From contig NZ_CP027218.1 of assembly GCF_004124275.1 (NCBI RefSeq), positions 5,527,001 to 5,591,000 on the forward strand: a stretch of 64,000 nt of DNA. Reading direction: 5' to 3'. Shown here piece after piece: positions 1-7,995 of this stretch. Both the position numbers and the translations under genes were made by a program. Under the pieces are notes generated by a model. It ran no database searches. It was not told where the DNA came from and worked only from the letters and a program-made list of their open reading frames with translations. How positions within the stretch are numbered: the first letter of the stretch is position 1; the number at the start of each line of letters is the position of its first letter. This DNA comes from Pseudomonas sp. DTU12.3. GTDB taxonomy: Bacteria > Pseudomonadota > Gammaproteobacteria > Pseudomonadales > Pseudomonadaceae.

Positions 1-40
1 TGATTTCGATCAGGGTAAAACCGCGGTTGCTTCTACGCAT
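1..40 (-). CDS. pilE: PilE minor pilin, N-terminal fragment
   Basis: Only the first 13 codons lie in the window; the gene runs off its left edge. The minus strand reads MRRSNRGFTLIEI, the type IV prepilin signature: a short basic leader ending in Gly, then Phe-Thr-Leu-Ile-Glu, where PilD cleaves and methylates. It starts 15 bases after the pilY1 stop, so it is probably co-transcribed with the minor pilin operon. In P. aeruginosa the gene after pilY1/pilY2 is pilE, hence the name. No pilY2-like frame fits between them here. The type IV pilin class is clear; the exact gene name rests on position. Confidence 0.75.
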   Translation of the reverse strand, partial: MRRSNRGFTLIEI

Positions 41-55
41 GCCTCAAACTCTCGC

Positions 56-3000
56 TTACTGTATTTGTCGCCACATGATACGACGGCTACCGCCGCCGCC
101 CTTTTCCACCAAGGTGGTGATGTTGCCGCTGGAATCGTTGAAGATCTTGCGCGTCGCGCCGTTGACGACAGCGTTCAGGGTCGGGATGCCACCCGTGAAT
201 ATCACACCACTGGAAATCGTGTCATTGCTGTCGACCACGCCATCGCCGTTGGTATCGAGCACCGCATAGTTGAGCATCTTACCGCTGAATGCATCGACTT
301 CGACCAGTTTGCCCGTACCAAAACTCGAACAGGGATCGGTGGTATCCACACTCGCCGTGGTGAAGAGGATACGTCCCAGAACCAGGCTGGCCTGATTGAT
401 CACCCGTTCACCGATCAGCGCGCTGTTATACACCAACGGCAGGTACCAGCCCTTCTCTCCTGGATAAGTCGTATCGTTCTGCGTCGTTGTCACGAACTGC
501 CCGCTACTGCCGGAGAAAACCCCCGTGATGGCTTGCGCCTGCAAACTGCTGACGGTGAGCTGCCCGGAGCCGCCATCGGCATCCCACACCGAATAGAACG
601 CCTGCAAGTCCTTGTTGGTCTTGTCGGCCGTTTCGTTGAATTTACCGGTGCCGACAAAGATCTGTTTGCCGCCCAATGAGTTATCCGCCAGCAACGGCTG
701 CGTGGTGATCGGCTGAGTTGCGCCGCCCGCCGCGGTGAACAACGGCTTCCCGGAAAACGCTACCCCCCAGCTATCGGTGGACGTTGCGCTCAGATCGAAC
801 TTCCACAGCCGCCCTTTCAAGTCGCCGCCATAGGCGGCCTGGACCACGTTCGAGGAGTTGACCTTGAGCTTTACCGAGGACAAGCCGTTGGTGGTTTCCG
901 TGCTGTCGATAACGATTTTCTTGATCAGCGAACCGTCGCGAACATCCAGAACATACAGCGCTGCCACTCCGGAGTTGCTGCCGTAACCGTTGGAAATGAA
1001 CGCCGCCCAGCGACCATCGGCCAAGCGTGCCACTTCGGGGCGGGCATAGGCATAACCCAGATCATTAAACACATTGGCAGTGTTGGCGGTCGTGGGTGCA
1101 CTGACCTCCCACAACGCGCGCAAAACGTTGCCCGCCGAGGCGTCGAACAATTGCAGTGCATAGAACGTCCTGCCCCCTGCCCCCGTACCGCCGATAGCAA
1201 GGGTTTTCCATGCGCTATTGAGTTGGGCGTCATACACGGCGACCTGCCCATCTACCAGAAACTTGTGGCTGACACCGTTGATGTAGGTTGGATCGGCGAT
1301 AAAACGCAACGACGGCAACACACTGGAAGGCATGTAGGCATAACGCCGGGTGCCGTTGGCCGAGTTGATGACGTTGACGAAGCCGTCGTTGGCGTTCGCC
1401 ACCAGACTGGCATTCATGTTTGCCGCTTTGGTGGTCAGGTAAGAGGTGTACGTGGTGTCGCCGGACAGATCGGATGCGGTTTTGTCCGAAGGCGACGCCA
1501 GTACCAACGGCGAGTTGATGATGTCGCCGAGCAGCACGCTGCGCACCTTGAGCCCGGTCTTGTTGGTACCTTTGCTCCACTCCACCAGATCATTGCCGCT
1601 GATGCCGGTGGGCAGACTCTGACCGAGCGTGGTCTGCTGAGTGGCGGAAAAGTTGCCGTAGGCCAGGGTTACTGCAGCGTTGCTGGTGGTGTTCCACGAT
1701 TGATAGGTCGGTGCGGTGGCGCCCGGGACGATGGTCGTATCAGTGGTCCAGAGTGTCGTCGAAGTATTCACCGCACCGGCCGCAGTGAAGCCGAATGACT
1801 TGATCGTGCCGCGCCAGTCCTTGGGGTCGTAGCTGGTCTGAAAATAGCTGGTGCCGCTGGCGAGCGTGGTGCCGCTGGTGACCCCACTGCCGCCGGAACC
1901 GGCCTTGGAGGTGATATCACTCAAGGCGGACGACAACGCGGCGTTGAGTCCCGTGCTGTCGGTCGCCTGGTAATACTTGCCCTGTCCGTAACTGGCGGCA
2001 TCCGAGAGCATGTCATTGGCAGCGGTGAAGCCCACGGTGTAGGTGTTCATGTTCTGCTTGGGAAAATCCACTGCGTTCCAGCTCTTGCCGGCAGCATCGG
2101 TACCGCTCGAACGCATGTCGATGTCGAACGCGAACTTGGCGATGTCGTCCAGATACAGCGTATCGCCTTCGTTGTCGCCATTGAGGTTGTTGCCGTCATT
2201 GTTGACGCCATCCCAGTTCGGCAAACGGCTGCCACCCAGTGGGTCATTGCTTGGGAAGGTACGGTCATAGGTCGGCAAGCCGTCGGTGATCACCACACCG
2301 TAGTTTTTCTGGCAGCGATACTGGATCGGGCTGGTGTAGGTGCTCGGCGTGCTGTTGTAGTACGGCGCCATGCCGCGCATGTAGCGGGTGATCTCGTAAT
2401 AGGTTTCCGCCAGAGGAGTATTGGCGACGGCGCTCAACGCGTTGATCGAGGAGATCAGCGCGTTGTAGTTGGTGTCGGCCTGCGCCTGGGTGACGCTGCC
2501 GGATACCGGTGACAGATCGCTGATCGCCCGGGCGATGTAACCGCCATTGCCGGAGTTGTTGCTGGTGACCGGGTTGAACGTCGACAGGCCCATGCGCAAT
2601 GTGCGGTTGCTGGTGACCAGTGCGGTGGAAACGTTACGCGCAACGTTGATCCGGTAATCGTTGGGGATCGCCCCCGTGGTGAAATCGCGCGTGCCATTGT
2701 TGATGGCGAGGCTGACCACATAGGAGATGTAATCGCCGGTATAGCGGGTGTTACCGCTTCCCACCGGGTCTGGCAGTTTCAGGCACAGGGGCGCGAGGCT
2801 GTTGTTGTAGAAGGCATAGGCGCCGCCGGAGCAACCGGCAGTCGGCAGGCTGGAAAGGAATATCGGGTCGCCGGTAATCGTTGTCGAACTCAGGCATAAC
2901 CCGAGCAACGCGTTGCATTGCCGGGCCGGCGTGCGATCGACCGTCGGATCAAAACCGGCAGCGTAGATGATGCTGTTCATGCTCCCTGAATCGTCGATCA

Positions 3001-3139
3001 GCAACATCACGTTCGGTGCCACCGCTGCCGCACTCAACAGCGGCGAATCGGACGGCGTGAACGCATACGCCGGCGCTGCCAGATAAAAACTCAGCAGCAT
3101 GCCGATCAGCAGTGACCGGCAGCGTTTAATACTTCGCAT
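56..3139 (-). CDS. pilY1: Type IV pilus tip adhesin/biogenesis factor PilY1
   Basis: 1027-residue secreted protein. Residues 1-26 are a signal peptide ending in Ala-Tyr-Ala. A von Willebrand A-like segment follows, with a MIDAS-type DDSGSM motif near residues 49-54. The C-terminal half is the PilY1 beta-propeller family domain, with an EF-hand-like calcium loop (DTNGDGVVDSNDT, about 962-974) equivalent to the loop that controls pilus extension and retraction in P. aeruginosa. PilY1 sits at the pilus tip with the minor pilins, acts in adhesion and surface sensing, and feeds into c-di-GMP signalling. I start it at 3139 because GGAGAG lies 7 bases upstream; a start at 3154 is also open. It overlaps pilX by 14 bases. 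P. aeruginosa PilY1 is somewhat longer (about 1160 residues), mainly because the N-terminal half varies. Confidence 0.93.
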   Translation of the reverse strand: MRSIKRCRSLLIGMLLSFYLAAPAYAFTPSDSPLLSAAAVAPNVMLLIDDSGSMNSIIYAAGFDPTVDRTPARQCNALLGLCLSSTTITGDPIFLSSLPTAGCSGGAYAFYNNSLAPLCLKLPDPVGSGNTRYTGDYISYVVSLAINNGTRDFTTGAIPNDYRINVARNVSTALVTSNRTLRMGLSTFNPVTSNNSGNGGYIARAISDLSPVSGSVTQAQADTNYNALISSINALSAVANTPLAETYYEITRYMRGMAPYYNSTPSTYTSPIQYRCQKNYGVVITDGLPTYDRTFPSNDPLGGSRLPNWDGVNNDGNNLNGDNEGDTLYLDDIAKFAFDIDMRSSGTDAAGKSWNAVDFPKQNMNTYTVGFTAANDMLSDAASYGQGKYYQATDSTGLNAALSSALSDITSKAGSGGSGVTSGTTLASGTSYFQTSYDPKDWRGTIKSFGFTAAGAVNTSTTLWTTDTTIVPGATAPTYQSWNTTSNAAVTLAYGNFSATQQTTLGQSLPTGISGNDLVEWSKGTNKTGLKVRSVLLGDIINSPLVLASPSDKTASDLSGDTTYTSYLTTKAANMNASLVANANDGFVNVINSANGTRRYAYMPSSVLPSLRFIADPTYINGVSHKFLVDGQVAVYDAQLNSAWKTLAIGGTGAGGRTFYALQLFDASAGNVLRALWEVSAPTTANTANVFNDLGYAYARPEVARLADGRWAAFISNGYGSNSGVAALYVLDVRDGSLIKKIVIDSTETTNGLSSVKLKVNSSNVVQAAYGGDLKGRLWKFDLSATSTDSWGVAFSGKPLFTAAGGATQPITTQPLLADNSLGGKQIFVGTGKFNETADKTNKDLQAFYSVWDADGGSGQLTVSSLQAQAITGVFSGSSGQFVTTTQNDTTYPGEKGWYLPLVYNSALIGERVINQASLVLGRILFTTASVDTTDPCSSFGTGKLVEVDAFSGKMLNYAVLDTNGDGVVDSNDTISSGVIFTGGIPTLNAVVNGATRKIFNDSSGNITTLVEKGGGGSRRIMWRQIQ

Positions 3140-3605
3140 AAACACTCTCCACAACGCTACGCGAAGTGCCGGCGATGCCGACAGCGGTCACTCGATACAA
3201 GGTCGCCGAGGTATTGCTCGGCACGTTCACGGCGGTAAGGGTCGTGCCGATGTTCTGTACCCCGTAAAAGCCATTGCCGGCGGCGATCCAGGTGACGCTG
3301 GACGTCGAGTTGAGCCCCGCAGCGCTGACCACTGACGATTCCGCCGGTGGCGCACATTGCGTGGTGCCGCTGCACACCGCCAGCGTGTAGTTGTCCAGTT
3401 GCACCGCACTTTCACCTACGCGCAACGCCGCCTCGGCGGTCTGGAACGATTGATTGCGCAGGCTCACGCTACCGGCCATTTTTTCCTGCAGGTTGGCGCT
3501 TTGCATCGACGACAGGCCGATCACCGTGAGCAACAACAGGAACACCAGCGTGACCAGCAATATCATCCCGCGCTGCGCCTGACGCTTGTGCAGAGAGCGC
3601 CTCAT
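3126..3605 (-). CDS. pilX: Minor pilin PilX
   Basis: 159-residue inner-membrane prepilin-like protein. A basic N-terminus (RRSLHKRQAQRG) is followed by a single hydrophobic helix (MILLVTLVFLLLLTVIG) and a conserved SMQSANLQEKMAG stretch typical of PilX/PilX_N proteins. PilX joins PilV, PilW, FimU and PilE in the priming complex that starts pilus assembly and displays PilY1. After the leader Gly the residue is Met, as in other PilX proteins that deviate from Phe+1. A GAGGGG ribosome site 7 bases upstream favours the start at 3605; an upstream ATG at 3620 overlaps the pilW stop as ATGA and cannot be excluded. Confidence 0.88.
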   Translation of the reverse strand: MRRSLHKRQAQRGMILLVTLVFLLLLTVIGLSSMQSANLQEKMAGSVSLRNQSFQTAEAALRVGESAVQLDNYTLAVCSGTTQCAPPAESSVVSAAGLNSTSSVTWIAAGNGFYGVQNIGTTLTAVNVPSNTSATLYRVTAVGIAGTSRSVVESVYAKY

Positions 3606-3616
3606 CGTTACGCCCC

Positions 3617-4330
3617 TCATTGCAGACGGTTGCGCAAAGCGGCAACCACGTTGAAGGTTTGCGCGGCGACCCGGCTGTTGGGGTCGGTGAGGGTCAGGCT
3701 CAGGCGCACGCTGCGAATGCGCGCCGGATCACTGGGGTTGGCGCTGTAGGTCGAAGCTGCCACATCGGTCGCCGAACTGGCCAGACCGAAGGTCACGGTG
3801 AACGCGCTGACGTTGTTGATCAGTACCTGCTGGGTCGGCGTGCCGCTGCCGGTGCCCATCAGGATCTGGTTGTTGCTGAAACTGTAGAGCAGTCGCCGGA
3901 TCGGGAAGGCGATTTGCCCGGTCGCCGCGCTGCGCAAACCGGTGTAAGCGGTCGAGGTGTTACGGCAATCGGAAACCACCGTCCAGGTCGGCGTGCCGCC
4001 GCTGCCACCGACATCGGCCGTCACCAGCGTCAGTTTAAGGTTGGCATTGTCCCAACTGATCGGGGTGATTTGCACGGCGTTGAAATCCCCCGCCGTACTC
4101 GAATCGGTGATAGTGCCAAGGCAACCGAACATCCCCACCATGCGAATTTCCTGGATCATTTTACTCAGCAGGAAACGCGCGTCTTCCTGCATCGCCGCGG
4201 CACTGTTCTGGCTGACATAGGTGTTTTTTGCAGCGATGAACGTCTGCACCACGCCGAGCACCACAATCAGCCCCAGCGCCAAAGCAATCAGCAACTCGAT
4301 CAGGCCGAAACCACGCGCATGACGGTTCAT
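3617..4330 (-). CDS. pilW: Minor pilin PilW
   Basis: 237-residue type IV pilin-like protein. The leader MNRHARG is followed by FGLIELLIALALGLIVVLGVV, the prepilin cleavage site with Glu+5 and the hydrophobic alpha-1 helix. The length and the conserved QEDARFLL-like segment after the helix fit PilW. Start and stop are ATGA-coupled to the neighbours (pilV stop at 4327, possible pilX start at 3620), so translation of the operon is likely coupled. It works in the minor pilin tip complex with PilV, PilX, FimU, PilE and PilY1. Confidence 0.92.
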   Translation of the reverse strand: MNRHARGFGLIELLIALALGLIVVLGVVQTFIAAKNTYVSQNSAAAMQEDARFLLSKMIQEIRMVGMFGCLGTITDSSTAGDFNAVQITPISWDNANLKLTLVTADVGGSGGTPTWTVVSDCRNTSTAYTGLRSAATGQIAFPIRRLLYSFSNNQILMGTGSGTPTQQVLINNVSAFTVTFGLASSATDVAASTYSANPSDPARIRSVRLSLTLTDPNSRVAAQTFNVVAALRNRLQ

Positions 4331-4776
4331 GGCGTCGCCACCGGATCAACCGCGGCACGGCTGCTCAGCACGAAACTGCGCGGGGCACTGGCGGTGTTGG
4401 CTGCGCGCGCATCGCTCCAGGTAATGGTGATGGTGTACACGCGTTGATTGAGGGTGATGCTGCCCGTGGCGGTCGGGCCACCGAAGTTGACGATGTTGCT
4501 GGTGAAGTCGTAGAGGTCCTGATCCCGCGCAACACTGAGGTTGCCCGAGGTCGGTGGCGTGACGGTGTAATCAGCACCGGAGTTGGCACGGATGCGGTCC
4601 ATCATGTCGTAGGCGATGAAACTGGCCTGACTGGTCATGCGCGAACTGTCGGTGTACTTCAGCGCATTCAATTGCACCGCCGCCGCGCCCAACAGCCCGA
4701 CCGTCAGGATCAACAACGCGACCAGCACCTCGATCAGCGTCATGCCGTCCTGTGCGTGCTTGCTCCCTGCCCTCAT
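4327..4776 (-). CDS. pilV: Minor pilin PilV
   Basis: 149-residue prepilin. A short leader (MRAGSKHAQDG) precedes MTLIEVLVALLILTVGLLG, the PilV class III signal, with Met at +1 and Glu at +5. The start at 4776 overlaps the fimU stop as ATGA, matching the coupling elsewhere in this operon; a longer frame from 4815 would run into fimU and is less likely. PilV helps prime pilus assembly and connects to the PilY1 tip. Confidence 0.92.
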   Translation of the reverse strand: MRAGSKHAQDGMTLIEVLVALLILTVGLLGAAAVQLNALKYTDSSRMTSQASFIAYDMMDRIRANSGADYTVTPPTSGNLSVARDQDLYDFTSNIVNFGGPTATGSITLNQRVYTITITWSDARAANTASAPRSFVLSSRAAVDPVATP

Positions 4777-5246
4777 CCGCAACTTCCACCCAATTGAATT
4801 CGTCCGTTCAGACACACGTTCAGCGTCCTGCTTTGCGTTCCCAGCGTGTAACTGATGACCACCGCCGTCGAAGGTGCCGCCAGACCGCCGAGGTTATTGA
4901 AATCCAGCGCAGTCACTCCAGAGGTTAGCGTCAGAGTGGCGCCGCTGCTCATCGCTGGAACAACCCGCAATACATTGGCCGGCGTGCCAGTACTGTCGTA
5001 GACCGACAATTCACCGGTCCAGACGCTGCCCCCCGCCGTCGGGCGCAGGCGCAAGGTGGTGCCGCGATCAATCGCTTCGAGCCTGGTGAAACTGAGTGCG
5101 CGCTGCAGGTCGCCCACCTCGGTATCGGCCTTGCTACGCTGAATGGAACTGGTGAACGCCGGCACCGCCAGGGTGACAAGGATCACGAAGATCGCAATCG
5201 CGGCCAGCAACTCGACCAGCGTGAAACCTTTTGTACGAAGATCCAT
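4773..5246 (-). CDS. fimU: GspH/FimT-type pseudopilin in the FimU position
   Basis: 157-residue prepilin: leader MDLRTKG, then FTLVELLAAIAIFVILVTLA, followed by a GspH-like globular domain ending in NVCLNGRIQLGGSCG with a likely C-terminal disulfide. A strong GGAGG 7 bases upstream sets the start at 5246. It is the first gene of the minor pilin operon, the place of fimU in P. aeruginosa, where FimU links the minor pilin complex to the pilus shaft. FimT and FimU are related, so the exact name depends on position. Confidence 0.8.
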   Translation of the reverse strand: MDLRTKGFTLVELLAAIAIFVILVTLAVPAFTSSIQRSKADTEVGDLQRALSFTRLEAIDRGTTLRLRPTAGGSVWTGELSVYDSTGTPANVLRVVPAMSSGATLTLTSGVTALDFNNLGGLAAPSTAVVISYTLGTQSRTLNVCLNGRIQLGGSCG

Positions 5247-5376
5247 CGATGCCCTCCGTTGCCGTCGGCTATACCTGCTTCTACACGCTAGAACATTCGA
5301 CCGACCTGTGTCGGTTGATTTGTCCTGCCTGGCGCACGGATCGCGCCTTTCATCACGCTCCAGGGAGGGAATTTTC

Positions 5377-5931
5377 ATGTCGCAACAGGGTTTCAGCCTG
5401 ATCGAACTGCTTATGGGACTGGCGATTGGCGCAATTGTTCTGCTGCTGGTCAGTCCGGCATTTGCCACGCTCAAGGCATCCAGCCATCGGGAGGTGGCTG
5501 CGCAGTCGTTGCTCGACGGTATTCGCAACGCCCGATCGATGGCGATCACACACAATCAGAGCGTGGTGATCCATGGCATCAACGGCGACTGGAGCCAGGG
5601 CTGGCGGATCATTCTGGATATCAGCGGCAAGGGGCCGCAAGATGCGAGCAATCCGTTATTGCGCGAGCACGCCAGTGATGCGCAGGTGCCGGTGGTGGGC
5701 AATTGGGCAGTGAGTCGATATGTGCGGTTCAGCAGTCTGGGGCAACCACTGATGCCCGGGCGGGCATTTCAGGCAGGGACGCTACATATTTGCTCGGCTC
5801 ACGAGCCGGTCAGCCAGCTCCAGGTGGTGCTGGCAGCGACCGGTCGTGTGCGCCTGAGCAGTGTGAAAACCGCGCAGGCGCTGTGTCAGAAAGCCGAAAG
5901 GGTCAAATCGAACGGACGCGCAGCTCTTTAG
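5377..5931 (+). CDS. GspH/FimT family pseudopilin, divergent from the pil operon
   Basis: 184-residue prepilin with a very short leader: MSQQG followed by [20 protein letters not shown], then a GspH-like body (about 25-175). A strong AGGGAGGGA site lies 7-15 bases before the ATG. It is transcribed away from fimU across a 130-base gap and overlaps the ispH 3' end by 29 bases in convergent orientation. By content it resembles FimT, the family that in several bacteria binds DNA for natural transformation, but I cannot separate FimT from FimU confidently by eye. No second pilin gene follows it. Confidence 0.82.
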   Translation: MSQQGFSLIELLMGLAIGAIVLLLVSPAFATLKASSHREVAAQSLLDGIRNARSMAITHNQSVVIHGINGDWSQGWRIILDISGKGPQDASNPLLREHASDAQVPVVGNWAVSRYVRFSSLGQPLMPGRAFQAGTLHICSAHEPVSQLQVVLAATGRVRLSSVKTAQALCQKAERVKSNGRAAL

Positions 5932-6847
5932 GCATCGAGAAGGTGATGTTCTCTTCGCGACCCGCCAGCTCGTCGGCACCGGTCGCCCCCCAGGCTTGCA
6001 GTTGCTGGATCACGCCACGCACCAGTACTTCCGGCGCAGATGCGCCCGCAGTGATGCCAATCCGTTCAACGCCATCGAACCAGCTTTTCTGCAGGTCTTC
6101 GGCACCGTCGATCAGATAGGCCGGCGTGGCCATGCGTTCGGCAAGTTCACGCAAGCGGTTGGAGTTGGAGCTGTTCGGACTGCCGACCACCAGCACTACG
6201 TCGCACTCGTCGGCCAATTGCTTGACCGCGTCCTGACGGTTTTGTGTGGCGTAGCAGATGTCGTCCTTGCGCGGGCCACCGATGGCCGGGAAGCGCGTGC
6301 GCAAGGCATCGATGACGCGACTGGTGTCGTCCATCGACAGCGTGGTCTGGGTCACGAAAGCCAGTTTTTCCGGGTTGTGCACCTGCAACGCGGCAACGTC
6401 TTTCTCGTCTTCGACGAGGTAGATCGCGCCGCCATTGCTAGCGTCGTATTGGCCCATGGTGCCTTCGACTTCCGGGTGACCGGCGTGGCCGATCAGGATG
6501 CACTCGCGACCGTCGCGGCTGTATTTCGCCACTTCGATGTGCACCTTGGTCACCAGCGGGCACGTTGCGTCGAACACTTTCAAGCCACGACCGGCGGCTT
6601 CGGTGCGTACGGCCTGGGAGACGCCATGGGCACTGAAGATGACGATGACGTCGTCCGGCACCTGATCCAGCTCTTCGACGAAGATCGCCCCGCGACTGCG
6701 CAGGTCTTCAACGACGAACTTGTTGTGCACCACTTCATGACGCACGTAGATCGGCGGCCCGAAGACTTCCAGGGCGCGGTTGACGATTTCGATCGCCCGG
6801 TCCACGCCGGCGCAGAAGCCACGGGGGTTGGCGAGTTTGATTTGCAT
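5903..6847 (-). CDS. ispH: 4-hydroxy-3-methylbut-2-enyl diphosphate reductase IspH
   Basis: 314-residue cytosolic [4Fe-4S] enzyme for the last step of the MEP isoprenoid pathway, converting HMBPP to IPP and DMAPP. The three cluster cysteines are visible in the contexts [12 protein letters not shown] (residue about 12), [11 protein letters not shown] (about 96) and [11 protein letters not shown] (about 197), together with the HGVS and SSNSNRL substrate-binding segments. The start at 6847 is supported by GAGG 7 bases upstream and by the canonical [13 protein letters not shown]-terminus. It heads away from fkpB across a REP pair. Confidence 0.97.
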   Translation of the reverse strand: MQIKLANPRGFCAGVDRAIEIVNRALEVFGPPIYVRHEVVHNKFVVEDLRSRGAIFVEELDQVPDDVIVIFSAHGVSQAVRTEAAGRGLKVFDATCPLVTKVHIEVAKYSRDGRECILIGHAGHPEVEGTMGQYDASNGGAIYLVEDEKDVAALQVHNPEKLAFVTQTTLSMDDTSRVIDALRTRFPAIGGPRKDDICYATQNRQDAVKQLADECDVVLVVGSPNSSNSNRLRELAERMATPAYLIDGAEDLQKSWFDGVERIGITAGASAPEVLVRGVIQQLQAWGATGADELAGREENITFSMPKELRVRSI

Positions 6848-6925
6848 GCTGTGCCTCGTGTCTTGCGCGCGAAATATAGGTACGTCCTGCTGATCGAGCA
6901 CATTGCTCAAAAACAGCAAAAATCT

Positions 6926-7019
6926 AATGTGGGAGCGGGCTTGCTCGCGAAAGCGGTGTGTCAGACAACATCAATGTTGAATGTCAGTCAGCATTCGCGA
7001 GCAAGCCCGCTCCCACATT
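6926..7019. repeat. REP pair (REPIN), GTGGGAG family
   Basis: Two inverted copies of a sequence reading GTGGGAGCGGGCTTGCTCGC on one arm and its complement on the other, separated by about 40 bases. This is the common Pseudomonas extragenic palindrome. It lies between ispH and fkpB. Each arm can form its own hairpin and the two arms can pair. Confidence 0.93.
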
Positions 7020-7037
7020 TGGACCGCGTGCGGTCAG

Positions 7038-7490
7038 TTATAGCGCTTTGACGGAGATGATTTCCACGTCAAAGGTCAGCGTCTTGCCGGCCAGCGGGTG
7101 GTTGAAGTCGATGGTCACTTGCGTGTCATCGAATTCCTTCACCACACCCGGCAGCTCAGTATTGGCCGCATCGTTGAAGATCACCAGCAAACCCGCTGAC
7201 AACTCCATATCGACGAACTGAGAACGTGGAATGATCTGCACGTTCTGCGGGTTCGGCTGGCCGAAGGCGTTTTCCGGCTCGACGGTCAGCGTGCGCTTGT
7301 CGCCGGCCTTGAAGCCGAACAGCGCCGCCTCAAAACCCGGCAACAGGTTGCCGTCGCCGACCTTGAAGGTCGCCGGGGCTTTGTCGAACGTGCTATCGAC
7401 GGTGTCGCCGTTCTCCAGGCGCAATGCAAAGTGCAAGGTGACTTCCGTGTTCTGGCCAATGCGTTGCTCAGCCAATACCTGTTCAGTCAT
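7038..7490 (-). CDS. fkpB: FKBP-type peptidyl-prolyl isomerase, FkpB/SlpA type
   Basis: 150-residue cytosolic prolyl isomerase. The FKBP core (NTEVTLHFALRLENGDTVDSTF, then GDGNLLPGFEAALFG) carries the inserted flap domain of the SlyD/FkpB group (about 70-120). There is no histidine-rich tail, which separates it from SlyD. Its start overlaps the lspA stop by 8 bases, so it is co-translated with lspA and ileS, the same order as in E. coli (ileS-lspA-fkpB-ispH). Function beyond general proline isomerisation and chaperone activity is not evident. Confidence 0.92.
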   Translation of the reverse strand: MTEQVLAEQRIGQNTEVTLHFALRLENGDTVDSTFDKAPATFKVGDGNLLPGFEAALFGFKAGDKRTLTVEPENAFGQPNPQNVQIIPRSQFVDMELSAGLLVIFNDAANTELPGVVKEFDDTQVTIDFNHPLAGKTLTFDVEIISVKAL

Positions 7491-7995
7491 GAACGGCCTC
7501 TTCGGTTTTCTTGGTTTTGAACATATCCAGTGCCAGCATCACCGCGCCAACGGTAATCGCGCTGTCGGCAAAGTTGAACGCCGGGAAGTACCAGCGGTTC
7601 TGCCAGTGCACCAGAATGAAATCGATCACATGGCCGAGGGCAATGCGGTCATACAGATTACCCAGCGCGCCGCCCAGCACCAGCGCCAAAGCGACGGCCA
7701 GCCAGGTTTCGTTGCGGCCCAGGCGCTTGAGCCAGACCACCAGCACCGCGCTGACCACGATCGCGATCAGGGCGAACAGCCAGCGCTGCCAGCCGGAGCT
7801 GTCAGCCAGGAAGCTGAACGCAGCGCCAGTGTTGTAGGCCAGGGTCCAGCTGAAGTAATCGGGAATGATCACAATCTGCTGAAACATTTCGAGCTTGCCT
7901 TCGAAGTAGAACTTGCTGGCCTGGTCAATGACCAGAACCAGCAAGCTCAACCAGAGCCAGCTCAACCGTCCAAAACGGCCAACGGCATTAGGCAT
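7483..7995 (-). CDS. lspA: Lipoprotein signal peptidase (signal peptidase II)
   Basis: 170-residue inner-membrane aspartyl protease with four transmembrane helices that removes signal peptides from prolipoproteins after lipidation. The catalytic aspartates are Asp125 (in GHVIDF) and Asp144 (in NFADSAI); the conserved NTGAAFS and [10 protein letters not shown] segments are present. It overlaps ileS upstream and fkpB downstream by 8 bases each, so one operon. Lipoproteins encoded in this same window at 22.2 and 30.2 kb would be substrates. Confidence 0.97.
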   Translation of the reverse strand: MPNAVGRFGRLSWLWLSLLVLVIDQASKFYFEGKLEMFQQIVIIPDYFSWTLAYNTGAAFSFLADSSGWQRWLFALIAIVVSAVLVVWLKRLGRNETWLAVALALVLGGALGNLYDRIALGHVIDFILVHWQNRWYFPAFNFADSAITVGAVMLALDMFKTKKTEEAVHD

